Below are positions 16,850 through 26,451 of a stretch of DNA of 64,000 nucleotides, one piece after another. The notes beneath the pieces were generated by a model, which worked only from the letters and a program-made list of their open reading frames with translations, did not search any database and had not been told where the DNA came from. Position 1 is the first letter of the stretch, and each line of letters opens with the position of its first letter. A program made the translations under genes and the position numbers. Location: the NCBI GenBank assembly GCA_046344715.1, contig JBKDKX010000012.1, positions 1-64,000 on the forward strand, read 5' to 3'. The DNA comes from CAZAQK01 sp046344715 (GTDB lineage Bacteria; Pseudomonadota; Alphaproteobacteria; Rickettsiales; SXRF01).

Positions 16850-19800
16850 TTACGCCGCTTTTGCCAAAGTGATAATCACTTTTTTCTCATCAATGGCACT
16901 TTCAGCAGAAAATATCTTGTCTGTTGGCAGCTTGTCCAGCAGTTCTGTGGAAAGTGTTTGCTCTAATATATAGGCGCTATGGGTGCTGATGGCACTTGCA
17001 ATATCCGCCGGTGCATCCAGATGCAGGCGGATACGGTCAGACACATTCAGCCCGCCGTCTTTGCGCGCCTGCTGAATGGCGCGAACCATATCGCGCGCGA
17101 TGCCTTCAGCTTCGAGTTCAGGCGTTACGGTGGTATCCAGAATGACCAAGGCATCGTTGGTGGAAAGTGCCTGTGCGCGGTCTTTATATTCGGGTTTTGG
17201 TTCGAGCTGGATAGAAAATTCATCTAATCTCAATACTTCACCACATATTTCTACAGCATTATTGGGTGCAGGTTTCCACTCTCCTTTTTTGGATGCTGGC
17301 AGAATTTGTTTCATCAGCGCAGGCAAACGCTTGCCAAGCGCAGGGCTGTTGATGGAGAGTTTGAAATCAGCCAACGCCCTGAGAGGGTTATTGCTTTGGT
17401 CAGATAAAGTAATTTCTTTAACGTTCACCTCATCTTTGATTACATCTAATAATAAATGAGCTTCTGTTTTTGCAAGTTGTGCAAATTTAATTCTTGTTTT
17501 TTCTTCCCAAACAACTTTTAAATCTTTAAGCGGCTGCCTTACACGAATATTATTTTTACTGCGTATTGCAAGTGCCGCATTACACACATCGCGCACCCAG
17601 TCCATTTGGGCGATTAGTTCTGCATCATCATTAGCCCCCCTCTCTAACTCTCCCCCCTTCGGGGAGAGAGGATGTTCTTTTCCCTCTCCCGCGTAGCGGG
17701 GGAGGGTTAGGGAGGGGGTGGGATAATCCTGCAAATGCACACTCTCCTCACCCGTCAGGCCTTTGTAGATATCATCCAGCGTCAGCGGCAGCAGTGGCGC
17801 AGCAGCGCGGCACATAGTTTCCAGTACGGTATATAATGTGTCATACGCGGCCTGTTTATCGGCTGTCTTTTCTTCTGCCCAGAAACGTTCCTTATTACGC
17901 CGGATATACCAGTTGTTCAGCACTTCGAAGAACTGCATCACCGCGTCACACGCGGCCGGTGTGTCATACGCATCCAGCGATTTTTGTATAGTTTCCACCG
18001 CCTGTTTGCATTTGGCAAGGATGTAGCGATCCATGACATTGTCATTCTGAGGCGCAGCCGAAGAATCTCGTGATGCGGATGGAGATCCTTCGCTTTCGCT
18101 CAGGATGACAGCCTTAACCCCATCCGCATTCGCATAGAGCGTGAAGAAATTATAGGCGTTCCAGATCGGCTTAATTGCAAGGCGCACGACATCGCGGATG
18201 AATTTTCCTTCCGGGTCAACGGCAAGGTCTTGCCCGCGCATCACGGGGCTTGAGATCATCAGCCAGCGCAGGGCATCGGCGCCGAACTTGTCCATCACCT
18301 CCATCGGGTCTTTGTAATTTTTGAGGCGTTTGGAGTATTTCAGGCCTGTCTCAGAATCCAGCACCACGCCGTGGCAGATGCAGTTTTTGAACGGCGCTTT
18401 ATCAAAGAGTGCGGTGGAAAGCATGATGAGCGTGTTGAACCAGCCGCGCGTCTGCCCGACATATTCGGTGATGAAATCGGCGGGAAAATGGCTCTCGAAC
18501 CATTCCTTGTTCTCAAACGGGTAATGCACCTGCGCGAACGGCATGCTGCCGGATTCAAACCAGCAATCGAATACATCGGTGACGCGGGTATATTCTTCGC
18601 CATCTATATTGAAGGTTATCTCATCAATATACGGGCGGTGCAGGTCTTTGACCTTTTTGCCGCTGAGTTTTTCAATTTCGGCGATTGAGCCGCAGACCAC
18701 GACCTTGCCGGATTTGCTGCGCCACACGGGAATGGGTGTGCCCCAGAAGCGGTTGCGGCTGATGCTCCAGTCTGGCGCGGTGGCCAGCATATGGCCCATC
18801 TGCCCGTCGCGGATATGTTCGGGAATCCAGTTGATTTGTTTGTTGAGTTCCACCGCGCGGTCGCGGAATTTCGTCACCTCCACATACCAGCTCGGCATGG
18901 CGCGGTAGATCAACGGCTGGTCCGTGCGCCAGCAATGCGGGTAGTTGTGTTTGATTTGCTCTTCTTTGATGAGCTGGCCAGTTTTTTTGAGGTACGCGAT
19001 AATGCGCAAATTCGCGAGGCCGAACTTTTTCAGTTGTTCTTCTTTATACGGCTCATGTTCATCTTTGCGCGTATCAGCGATGACGTTGAGGCCGCGGAGG
19101 GAGAGCCTTCCCCCCTCGCGGGGGAAGGTTGGATGGGGAGCATTAGTTGAGTGCTGCGAACTATCGCCCGCCCCCCCACCTTTATCCTCCCCCGCGAGGG
19201 GGGAGGAATATTCGATATCAAATATCTCATCCGTGTAGCGGCCTTTTTCATCAACTGGAACAACAACCTCGATGCCATTTGCAGCGGCGACGCGCTGGTC
19301 ATCTTCACCAAAGCCCGGCGCAATATGCACAATGCCCGTGCCGTCACCATCGGTGACGAAATCTGCTGCTATGATTTGGAATGTTTCAGATTTATCTTTA
19401 AATTTTTCCCAGAAATATGGAAAAAGAGGTTTGTAATAGCGACCTACAAGTTCATTTCCTCTAAAACGCGCATTGACTGTAAGTTGAGGAGGGGAATTTT
19501 CATCTAACTTAACTCCCAACTCATTGCGCAGTTTATCTGCGGCGTTATGTGTTAAAATATAACAATTTCCATCTTTCAAAACAGCTTCGTATTCCATCTC
19601 CTTATTAACTGCCAAGGCAAGGTTACTCGGTAATGTCCAAGGTGTCGTTGTCCAAGCTACAATGAAATGTTTATTAGCTTTTGGAAAGTTTTGTGGCGGA
19701 TTGACTATTTCAAAAGCAACATAAATCGCCTTGTCCTCGCGCTCGCGGTAGGAGTTATCCAGCTTGGTCTCGAAATTCGAAAGCGGGGTTTCGGCTGCCC

Positions 19801-20368
19801 ATGAATAGGGCATCACGCGGTGGGCTTCATACACCAGCCCTTTATCGTAGAGCTGCTTGAATGCCCAGAGGACGGATTCCATGAAATTCACATCCATGGT
19901 TTTGTAGTCGTTCTTAAAATCCACCCAGCGCGCCTGCCGGGTGACGTAATCTTCCCATTCCTGCGTGTATTTCATCACGCTGGTGCGGCAATGCTCATTG
20001 AATTTGTCGATGCCGAATTTCTCAATGGCGGCACGTCCGGAGATACCCAGTTCTTTTTCGCTGCCCATTTCTGCGGGCAGGCCGTGACAGTCCCAACCAA
20101 ACCTGCGGTCTACGCGTTTGCCGCGCATGGTCTGGTAGCGGGCGTATAAATCTTTCACATAACCAGTCAGCAAATGTCCATAATGCGGCAGGCCGTTGGC
20201 AAAGGGCGGGCCATCGTAAAAAATGAATTCCTTAGAATCCTTGCGATTTTCAATAGATTTTTTGAAGGCATTTGTGGCCTTCCAGCCAGCCAGTACGGCC
20301 TCTTCTATCTTCGGGAAATCCGGATTGGGGTTTACTTCAGGGTAATGGCTGGCGGGTTTTTGCGACAT
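16850..20368 (-). CDS. ileS: isoleucyl-tRNA synthetase with three in-frame palindromic inserts
   Basis: Charges tRNA-Ile. The class I signatures are PPFANGLPHYGHLL (HIGH site, near residue 55) and KYSKRLKNYKDP (KMSKS site). The SKRLKNY form is typical of the eukaryote-like IleS type found in Rickettsia and linked to mupirocin tolerance. At 1172 aa it is longer than that type (about 1090). The excess matches three inserts of 34, 23 and 28 codons (19106-19207, 18041-18109, 17635-17718), all multiples of three and free of stops. Removing them leaves about 1087 aa. Their low-complexity translations interrupt otherwise conserved sequence. Confidence 0.97.
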   Translation of the reverse strand: MSQKPASHYPEVNPNPDFPKIEEAVLAGWKATNAFKKSIENRKDSKEFIFYDGPPFANGLPHYGHLLTGYVKDLYARYQTMRGKRVDRRFGWDCHGLPAEMGSEKELGISGRAAIEKFGIDKFNEHCRTSVMKYTQEWEDYVTRQARWVDFKNDYKTMDVNFMESVLWAFKQLYDKGLVYEAHRVMPYSWAAETPLSNFETKLDNSYREREDKAIYVAFEIVNPPQNFPKANKHFIVAWTTTPWTLPSNLALAVNKEMEYEAVLKDGNCYILTHNAADKLRNELGVKLDENSPPQLTVNARFRGNELVGRYYKPLFPYFWEKFKDKSETFQIIAADFVTDGDGTGIVHIAPGFGEDDQRVAAANGIEVVVPVDEKGRYTDEIFDIEYSSPLAGEDKGGGAGDSSQHSTNAPHPTFPREGGRLSLRGLNVIADTRKDEHEPYKEEQLKKFGLANLRIIAYLKKTGQLIKEEQIKHNYPHCWRTDQPLIYRAMPSWYVEVTKFRDRAVELNKQINWIPEHIRDGQMGHMLATAPDWSISRNRFWGTPIPVWRSKSGKVVVCGSIAEIEKLSGKKVKDLHRPYIDEITFNIDGEEYTRVTDVFDCWFESGSMPFAQVHYPFENKEWFESHFPADFITEYVGQTRGWFNTLIMLSTALFDKAPFKNCICHGVVLDSETGLKYSKRLKNYKDPMEVMDKFGADALRWLMISSPVMRGQDLAVDPEGKFIRDVVRLAIKPIWNAYNFFTLYANADGVKAVILSESEGSPSASRDSSAAPQNDNVMDRYILAKCKQAVETIQKSLDAYDTPAACDAVMQFFEVLNNWYIRRNKERFWAEEKTADKQAAYDTLYTVLETMCRAAAPLLPLTLDDIYKGLTGEESVHLQDYPTPSLTLPRYAGEGKEHPLSPKGGELERGANDDAELIAQMDWVRDVCNAALAIRSKNNIRVRQPLKDLKVVWEEKTRIKFAQLAKTEAHLLLDVIKDEVNVKEITLSDQSNNPLRALADFKLSINSPALGKRLPALMKQILPASKKGEWKPAPNNAVEICGEVLRLDEFSIQLEPKPEYKDRAQALSTNDALVILDTTVTPELEAEGIARDMVRAIQQARKDGGLNVSDRIRLHLDAPADIASAISTHSAYILEQTLSTELLDKLPTDKIFSAESAIDEKKVIITLAKAA
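17635..17718. repeat. 84-bp palindromic element inside ileS (anticodon-binding region)
   Basis: The outer arms CCCCCTCTCTAACTCTCCC and GGGAGGGTTAGGGAGGGGG are inverted with 17 of 19 positions complementary. Two inner hairpins are visible, CCCC-TTC-GGGG and CCCGC-GTA-GCGGG. Read in the ileS frame it adds PSLTLPRYAGEGKEHPLS and a further Lys/Gly/Glu-rich stretch between HLQDYP and NDDAELI. The length is 28 codons, so the frame is kept. Confidence 0.88.
18041..18109. repeat. 69-bp palindromic element inside ileS
   Basis: Ends GTCATTCTGAG and CTCAGGATGAC are inverted with 10 of 11 positions complementary. Its length is exactly 23 codons. In frame it encodes VILSESEGSPSASRDSSAAP and then QND, a peptide recognisable from a GTCATTCTGAG-type repeat common in bacterial intergenic DNA. 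It lies between YANADGVKA and NVMDRYI. The ends resemble those of the 28718-28821 element (GTCATTGCGAG). Confidence 0.9.
19106..19207. repeat. 102-bp palindromic element inside ileS (editing-domain region)
   Basis: Two arms built around CCCCCCTCGCGGGGGAAGG and its inverted counterpart lie at the two ends and are separated by about 35 bases. Each arm contains a GC-rich core around CTCGCGGGGG. The 34-codon insertion encodes SSPLAGEDKGGGAGDSS and PHPTFPREGGRLSL. It splits DEIFDIEY from the LNVIADTRKDEHEPY segment, which in relatives lie close together. Confidence 0.88.
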
Positions 20369-20466
20369 AATTAATTGACTGTTAACGGTTATTCTCTAGT
20401 TTCAGGTGCAGGAGTTTTAACCTTTTTAGGTGCGCGTTGCAATAACCAACAAGCATCAAGGTGATT

Positions 20467-20901
20467 ATGCAGGAACAACGCTTAACATTCAGGTTACAGA
20501 GTTATTGGGATTTGCTCAAAAAAGACAAGCAATTCCCCGATGCCCGCAAGTTTGACGCTTCTGCGATTGAGGATATATGGCCAAATTGCTTCCGCGTGGC
20601 GATTGGCAAAGGGCATCCCACCAAGTTTACTTACGAATATATGGGCGAGCAGGTGGCCACAGCCTATGGCAAAGATTTAACCGGTATGACGGTTGATCCT
20701 CGCATGTCTTTCTTTCCGGGCTCTGTGTTGCACCGCCGCCTTGAGAATATCGTGCATACCCCAAAACCTATGCAGGATAATGGGCATATGATTAATTATG
20801 ATGGCAAAATCATCCGCTATCGTGCCTGCCTGCTGCCTATGGGTAACGAAAAAGACGGCCTTACCCATATTCTTTGTGGTGTTTCTTTCCGCTATTTCTG
20901 A
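20467..20901 (+). CDS. PAS_5-type PAS domain protein
   Basis: The 144-aa protein fits the single-domain PAS_5 family found widely in alphaproteobacteria, whose function is largely unknown. Visible signatures are LQSYWDLLKKDKQFPDARKFD, IWPNCFRVAI and YEYMGEQVATAYGKDLTG, ending with a strand that closes the fold (RYRACLLPMG). No output domain is present. I take the ATG at 20467 after an AAGGTG ribosome site; an in-frame GTG lies at 20461. It is divergent from ileS and 60 bases before metC. Confidence 0.85.
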   Translation: MQEQRLTFRLQSYWDLLKKDKQFPDARKFDASAIEDIWPNCFRVAIGKGHPTKFTYEYMGEQVATAYGKDLTGMTVDPRMSFFPGSVLHRRLENIVHTPKPMQDNGHMINYDGKIIRYRACLLPMGNEKDGLTHILCGVSFRYF

Positions 20902-20961
20902 TTGACACTAAAGCCTGCGCTGTGTTCAATCACCGCCTTGAACTCACCAAAGAATCCAAAC

Positions 20962-22128
20962 ATGAAAAAAGAAACACTCCTTGCCACACTCGGCAGCCAT
21001 GCCAGCAGCGTTGGTGGCATCGTAAATCAGCCACCGCATCGTGCATCGACCATTTTATTCCAGACCGTAGCCGCGCTGGAAGCTGCGGAAACATCAAATA
21101 TTCCGGGCGCGACGTATGGTCGTTATGGCACGCCAAGCTCTGCCTCGCTGGAAACCGCCATGGCGCAGATTGAAGGCGCTGATCATGCGATTGTAACCGC
21201 ATCCGGCCTTTCTGCGATTGTGGTAGCACTCACCGCGTGCTTGAAGGGTGGAGATCATCTATTGATGGTGGATTCCGCTTATGGTCCAACGCGCCGTTTC
21301 TGCGACCGTGTGCTTAAATCCTATGGTGTAGAAACCACTTATTATGACCCCGTGATTGGTGCTGACATTGTAAAATTGGTAAAGCCAAACACCAAAGTGA
21401 TTTATGTGGAAAGTCCGGGTTCGCTTACGTTTGAGGTGCAGGATGTGCCAGCCATTGCAAAAGTGGCGCACGCCAAGGGCATCACGGTGATAGGCGATAA
21501 CACATGGGGCACGCCGCTGTTTTACAAGCCGTTTGAATTGGGCATTGATATTTCCATTCATTCCATGACCAAGTATATAGCTGGGCATTCAGATCTGGTG
21601 ATGGGTTCCGTTACCTGCAAAAAAGATCGTTATAAGGTATTGCTGCTGACCTACCGCACATTGGGTGCCAGTCCAAGCGCGGATAACTGCTATCTCGCAC
21701 AGCGCGGTTTGCACACCATGGCGGTGCGTATGCACCAACAGATGGAAAATGCGTTGGTGGTGGCAAAGTGGCTTAAGTCACGTCCTGAAGTGGAAGAAGT
21801 GCTGTATCCTGCACTTCCCGGTGCTCCTGGTCATGATTTATGGAAACGCGATTTCACCGGCGGCGCCAGCCTGTTTGCCTTCGTGCTCAAAGGCGCAAAC
21901 AAACATCAGATGTGCGCGTTTGTAGATAATCTTGAGCTGTTTGGCCTTGGATATAGCTGGGGTGGTTTTGAAAGCCTCGTGATGCCTAACAACTTAAGCG
22001 GTCGTGTGGCAACGAAGTGGAAATATTCCGGCCCGGGCGTGCGCCTGCATATCGGCCTTGAGCATCCGGATGATCTCATCAGGGATTTAGAGCAGGGCTT
22101 CGGGATAATGAAGAAGGCCGCAGCTTAG
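20962..22128 (+). CDS. metC: cystathionine beta-lyase
   Basis: PLP enzyme that converts cystathionine to homocysteine in methionine synthesis. The Cys/Met-metabolism PLP fold shows YGRYGTPSSASLETAMAQIEG, GDNTWGTPLFYKP and the PLP-lysine motif SMTKYIAGHSDLVMG. ATG 20962 gives 388 aa. The frame extends upstream to a TTG at 20902, but that extension is not family-like. The 3' end overlaps convergent argG by four bases. A cystathionine gamma-synthase cannot be fully excluded by eye. Confidence 0.92.
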   Translation: MKKETLLATLGSHASSVGGIVNQPPHRASTILFQTVAALEAAETSNIPGATYGRYGTPSSASLETAMAQIEGADHAIVTASGLSAIVVALTACLKGGDHLLMVDSAYGPTRRFCDRVLKSYGVETTYYDPVIGADIVKLVKPNTKVIYVESPGSLTFEVQDVPAIAKVAHAKGITVIGDNTWGTPLFYKPFELGIDISIHSMTKYIAGHSDLVMGSVTCKKDRYKVLLLTYRTLGASPSADNCYLAQRGLHTMAVRMHQQMENALVVAKWLKSRPEVEEVLYPALPGAPGHDLWKRDFTGGASLFAFVLKGANKHQMCAFVDNLELFGLGYSWGGFESLVMPNNLSGRVATKWKYSGPGVRLHIGLEHPDDLIRDLEQGFGIMKKAAA

Positions 22129-23327
22129 CGCTTAAGCAACCTAAGCCGCAGCGCATTCAGTTTGATGAATCCGGCGGCGTCTTTTTGGTCATACGCTCCT
22201 TTGTCATCTTCAAACGTCACCATTTTTTCGCTGTAGAGCGATTTTGGTGATTTGCGCCCGTCTACTGATACACTGCCTTTAAAGAGTTTAAGGCGCACCG
22301 TGCCGGTTACATTTTCCTGCGATTTATCAATAAGGGCTTGCAGCATTTCGCGCTCTGGGCTCCACCAGTACCCATTATAAATCAGTTCGGCGTAGCGCGG
22401 CATGAGGTCATCTTTCAAGTGCCCTGCGCCTCTGTCTAACGTGAGGGATTCCATGGCGCGGTGTGCCGCCAGCAACACGGTGCCACCCGGTGTTTCATAT
22501 ACACCGCGGGATTTCATGCCCACATAACGGTTTTCCACAAGGTCAAGGCGGCCAATGCCGTGCTTGCCACCGAGCTCATTGAGAGCGGTGAGGAGTGAAG
22601 CAGGAGAAAGTTTTTTTCCATTTACTGCAATGGCATCGCCACGCTCAAATTCCACTTCGATGAATTCTGGATCATTCGGTGCTTTTTCTGGAGCAACAGA
22701 ACGAGTGAACATATCCTCATGCGGGGCGACCCACGGGTCTTCCAGCACTTTACCTTCATAGGAAATATGCAGCAAATTCGCATCGGTGGAGTAGGGAGCT
22801 TCGCCACGTTTGTCATTCGCAATTTGGATTTGGTGTTTTTCTGCGTACTCAATAAGTTTGGTACGGCTGGTCAAATCCCATTCGCGCCACGGGGCGATCA
22901 CTTTGATATCTGGTTTCAATGCATAATAACCAAGCTCGAAACGCACCTGATCGTTACCTTTGCCAGTTGCGCCGTGTGATACGGCATCGGCACCAGTTTT
23001 AATGGCAATCTCTATCTGGCGTTTGGCGATGAGCGGGCGGGCGATGGAGGTGCCTAGCAGATATGTGCCTTCATATAAGGTGTTAGCGCGGAACATCGGG
23101 AATACATAATCGCGCACAAATTCTTCGCGCAAATCTTCGATGTAGATTTCTTTGACGCCCATGGCTTCAGCTTTTTTGCGCGCAGGTTCAAGCTCGCCAC
23201 CCTGACCTAAATCAGCCGTGAAGGTAACAACTTCGCACTCATAGGTTTCCTGCAACCAGCGTAGGATAACCGAGGTATCAAGCCCGCCAGAATAAGCGAG
23301 AACTACTTTTTTGATTTTCTGTTTCAT
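22125..23327 (-). CDS. argG: argininosuccinate synthase
   Basis: Joins citrulline and aspartate with ATP to form argininosuccinate in arginine synthesis. The N-terminal ATP-binding signature VLAYSGGLDTSVILRWL is clear. Also present are SHGATGKGNDQVRFELGY for citrulline and aspartate binding and DLVENRYVGMKSRGVYETPGG. The ATG at 23327 gives 400 aa, standard for the family; a GTG six bases earlier is possible. It stands alone between convergent metC and divergent mcd. Confidence 0.97.
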   Translation of the reverse strand: MKQKIKKVVLAYSGGLDTSVILRWLQETYECEVVTFTADLGQGGELEPARKKAEAMGVKEIYIEDLREEFVRDYVFPMFRANTLYEGTYLLGTSIARPLIAKRQIEIAIKTGADAVSHGATGKGNDQVRFELGYYALKPDIKVIAPWREWDLTSRTKLIEYAEKHQIQIANDKRGEAPYSTDANLLHISYEGKVLEDPWVAPHEDMFTRSVAPEKAPNDPEFIEVEFERGDAIAVNGKKLSPASLLTALNELGGKHGIGRLDLVENRYVGMKSRGVYETPGGTVLLAAHRAMESLTLDRGAGHLKDDLMPRYAELIYNGYWWSPEREMLQALIDKSQENVTGTVRLKLFKGSVSVDGRKSPKSLYSEKMVTFEDDKGAYDQKDAAGFIKLNALRLRLLKR

Positions 23328-23400
23328 AAGCACCCAATAATTTTGCTGTGGCTATATATCAACTGTTGCCCGAGCACAAGCATCGCTTTATATAAATTGT

Positions 23401-24837
23401 ATGACACAAGCAGCAGAACACACCCAAAATAGCGTTGGTTTCTCGCATATTAAGCGGAAAACCGCCAGTAGCCTGCTTAAAGCATGGCGTGAGATAAAAA
23501 CCTCGGCTTTATACGCAATCAAAGGCGAAAATATTACCAACATCGTATCTGATGATGTGGTTTTCCTCAAAAAACAGATGGAGCTTTGCCTTGATTCTCG
23601 CGGCGGCGAGGTTACAGAAAGGGCACATACCGCCAATCTTGGCCGAACCTATTTGCAGCTGGATGAGCAGGGAAGGTATCGCTTTTTGCATCTGCTAGCC
23701 GGTGATTTTGGCCTGAAGCCTAATGAAGTGGTGGAATCCGCGCAGGCCTATATTGGTTGTGATGATGAAGGCAAGCGCCATAAGCTGGAAATCGCGCTGC
23801 GTGAGGCGATGGTAACGCCAAGAAGCATTATCCTGAAGCAATTTACAGCGCTACCGGACGGATTCAAATTCCTGGTGGATATGCGGGCAGATTTATTACC
23901 GCTGGTGGGCTCAGATGCATCACTTAAAAGCCTTGAATATGAATTGAAAGAGATACTTTCTGCGTGGTTTGATGTTGGGTTGCTTGATTTGGTGGAAATC
24001 ACATGGAAATCACCGGCGGCGCTGCTTGAAAAGCTCATTGAATATGAGGCGGTGCACAAAGTGGCATCGTGGGATGATTTGAAAAACCGGCTGGATTCTG
24101 ATCGCCGCGTATTTGCATTCCTGCATAATAAAATGCCGTATGAACCTTTGATATTTGTGCATGTGGCGCTGGTGCCGGAGATGAGCGATAATATCCAGCG
24201 GCTGCTGGATGAAAAAGCACCTGCATTCGATATAAAAGACGCTAATACCGCTATTTTTTATTCTATCTCCAATGCCCAGAAGGGGCTGGCGGGTATCAGC
24301 TTTGGCAATTTCCTGATTAAGCGTGTGGTAAGCCAGCTTACCGATGAAATGCACCAGATTGATACCTACGCAACGCTTTCACCCGTGCCGGGATTCCGTG
24401 GCTGGCTAGACCCGCTGCTGAAAGCGCGAAAACAGGACATTTTCCTGCCCAATGAGATAGATGCCTTACGTAAGCTGAGGCCAGAACTCTCTGCGGCTGA
24501 AGCGTTAGAGCATATTCTTTCCGTGGAATGGGCAAAGGATGCAGCTGCTGGTGCTACCATCAAACCGATATTACTCAGACTTTGTGTGCATTTTCTGACC
24601 GAAGAAAAGCGTGGCAACTGGCCGTTGGATCCGGTGGCTAAATTCCATTTGTTTAATGGTGCACGGCTTGAAAAAATTAACTGGTTGGCGGATGTTTCGC
24701 CCAAAGGCATGAAGCAATCGGCAGGTATCATGGTGAATTATCACTATAAATTAGATGAAATTGACGATAACCATGAGGCGTTTGTGGAGCATGGGAAAAT
24801 TGTCACAGGCAAACAGGTTAAGAGCTATAGTCCATAA
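23401..24837 (+). CDS. malonyl-CoA decarboxylase
   Basis: Converts malonyl-CoA to acetyl-CoA and CO2. The 478-aa length and two-part layout match the family: a helical N-terminal domain to about residue 155, then an acetyltransferase-like catalytic domain. Diagnostic segments are YATLSPVPGFRGWLDPLL and DPVAKFHLFNGARLEKINWLAD, followed by SPKGMKQSAGIMVNYHYKLD. The family is common in alphaproteobacteria and eukaryotes. Here it could feed acetyl-CoA to the PHA genes at 60-64 kb or limit malonyl-CoA; this is inferred. It precedes hfq on the same strand. Confidence 0.93.
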   Translation: MTQAAEHTQNSVGFSHIKRKTASSLLKAWREIKTSALYAIKGENITNIVSDDVVFLKKQMELCLDSRGGEVTERAHTANLGRTYLQLDEQGRYRFLHLLAGDFGLKPNEVVESAQAYIGCDDEGKRHKLEIALREAMVTPRSIILKQFTALPDGFKFLVDMRADLLPLVGSDASLKSLEYELKEILSAWFDVGLLDLVEITWKSPAALLEKLIEYEAVHKVASWDDLKNRLDSDRRVFAFLHNKMPYEPLIFVHVALVPEMSDNIQRLLDEKAPAFDIKDANTAIFYSISNAQKGLAGISFGNFLIKRVVSQLTDEMHQIDTYATLSPVPGFRGWLDPLLKARKQDIFLPNEIDALRKLRPELSAAEALEHILSVEWAKDAAAGATIKPILLRLCVHFLTEEKRGNWPLDPVAKFHLFNGARLEKINWLADVSPKGMKQSAGIMVNYHYKLDEIDDNHEAFVEHGKIVTGKQVKSYSP

Positions 24838-24881
24838 CAACTGTTGATATATACGCCTATTTAGGCTAATAGGGGGGCGTT

Positions 24882-25163
24882 ATGGCTGAAAAACAACAAA
24901 ACATACAAGATGTGTTTCTGAACACACTCCGCAAGAAAAAAGTTCCCGTGACGATTTTCTTGTCTAACGGCGTGAAGTTGCAGGGTAATATTACCGGATT
25001 TGATAATTTTTCGGTGCTGCTTCGTCGTGGTCCTCAAGTACAGTTAGTATACAAGCACACGATTGCGACTGTGGTGCCTGCCGCTGCGGTTGTACTGCAT
25101 GAAGAAGAAGGTGTGGACGCTGCTTCTCATGATGATATGCAAGGCCATGCAGCCGAGCACTGA
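24882..25163 (+). CDS. hfq: RNA chaperone Hfq
   Basis: Sm-like hexameric RNA chaperone that pairs small RNAs with mRNAs. The Sm1 motif includes QDVFLNTLRKKKVPVTIFLSNGVKLQG and FDNFSVLL. Sm2 is YKHTIATVVPA, whose conserved Lys-His is visible. The C-terminal tail is short and acidic/His-rich. Length 93 aa. A G-rich ribosome site (GGGGGG) precedes the ATG. It is followed after 19 bases by hflX, the standard proteobacterial pair. Confidence 0.97.
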   Translation: MAEKQQNIQDVFLNTLRKKKVPVTIFLSNGVKLQGNITGFDNFSVLLRRGPQVQLVYKHTIATVVPAAAVVLHEEEGVDAASHDDMQGHAAEH

Positions 25164-25182
25164 TTCGCTGTATTCATTATAA

Positions 25183-26451
25183 ATGACATCTCATAAACGC
25201 GCGCTGGTTATCCATCCTTGGCTTAAGGGGCGAACGGATGGTGCTGTCCGCTCGCCGGAAGCCTCTCTTGAAGAGGCCGTGCGCCTTGGCCATGCGATTG
25301 ATCTGGAAGTGGTTGATACGGTGATTGTGGCCATGAGCAATATCAAACCCTCCACACTTATTGGCAGCGGCAAGGTAGAAGAAATCAAGGCGCGGGTGGA
25401 AGCGGCGGCAGCTGGCTTGGTGATTGTGAATCATACGGTAAGCCCAGTACAGCAGCGCAATTTAGAGAAAGCATGGAACTGCAAGGTGATTGATCGCACC
25501 GCGCTGATTCTGGAAATTTTTGGTGCCCGTGCCCGCACGCATGAAGGTAAATTGCAGGTGGAGCTGGCGGCACTGGAATATCAGAAAAGCCGTCTGGTGC
25601 GCTCATGGACGCACTTAGAGCGGCAACGCGGTGGTTTCGGATTTCTAGGCGGCCCAGGTGAATCGCAAATCGAAATAGACAGGCGTCTCATTCGTGATCG
25701 CATTTCAAAAATCAAAAAACAGTTGGAGGATGTAACCCGCACGCGCAACCTGCACCGCAAGGTGCGGCGCGATGTGCCTTATCCTGTGGTAGCACTGGTG
25801 GGATATACCAACGCAGGGAAATCCACGCTGTTTAACCGCCTGACCGGCGCAAATGTGCTCTCCATGGATAAGTTGTTTGCTACACTCGACCCGACAATGC
25901 GCAGCTGCGTGTTACCTGGTGGCACAAAAATTATTTTGTCTGATACGGTGGGGTTTGTGTCTGACTTGCCCACACAACTGGTGGCCGCTTTCCGCGCAAC
26001 ATTGGAAGAAGTATTAGAGGCTGATGTGTTGCTACATGTGCGCGATATATCGTACCCAGATTCTGAAGCGCAAAAGCAGGATGTTGAGCAGGTGCTAAGA
26101 AGTTTATTTGTGCAAGATACTTTGCCTGAGAATCTGGTGGAGGTGCATAACAAGATAGATTTGCTGGAGCATGGAAGCGAAGCAAAGCCAGATGTAATTC
26201 GCGTATCTGCGCATACTGGTGAAGGCATTGATGCCTTGCTGAAAATAGTTGAAGCACTACTTGCCAAACAATTTTACACGGAAGTTTCTTATCAGTTACG
26301 TCTTGATGATGGCAAGGCGTTAGCATGGTTGCATGCGCATGGCAAAGTGGTGGAACAAACGGTGGAAGATGAGTATATTCAGGTTATAGTGCAACTCGCA
26401 CCCGATAACATCGCCCGTTTTGACCGCATACACCATGCAAAGAGTTCGTAG
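25183..26451 (+). CDS. hflX: GTPase HflX
   Basis: Ribosome-associated GTPase that rescues stalled or hibernating ribosomes under stress. The N-terminal HflX domain has LIGSGKVEEIKARVEA. The linker has GFLGGPGESQIEIDRR. The G domain has P-loop GYTNAGKSTLFNRLTG, switch II DTVGFVSDLPTQLVAAF and HNKIDLL in the NKxD position. The 422-aa length is normal. Its 3' end overlaps the next gene by 17 bases. Confidence 0.97.
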   Translation: MTSHKRALVIHPWLKGRTDGAVRSPEASLEEAVRLGHAIDLEVVDTVIVAMSNIKPSTLIGSGKVEEIKARVEAAAAGLVIVNHTVSPVQQRNLEKAWNCKVIDRTALILEIFGARARTHEGKLQVELAALEYQKSRLVRSWTHLERQRGGFGFLGGPGESQIEIDRRLIRDRISKIKKQLEDVTRTRNLHRKVRRDVPYPVVALVGYTNAGKSTLFNRLTGANVLSMDKLFATLDPTMRSCVLPGGTKIILSDTVGFVSDLPTQLVAAFRATLEEVLEADVLLHVRDISYPDSEAQKQDVEQVLRSLFVQDTLPENLVEVHNKIDLLEHGSEAKPDVIRVSAHTGEGIDALLKIVEALLAKQFYTEVSYQLRLDDGKALAWLHAHGKVVEQTVEDEYIQVIVQLAPDNIARFDRIHHAKSS

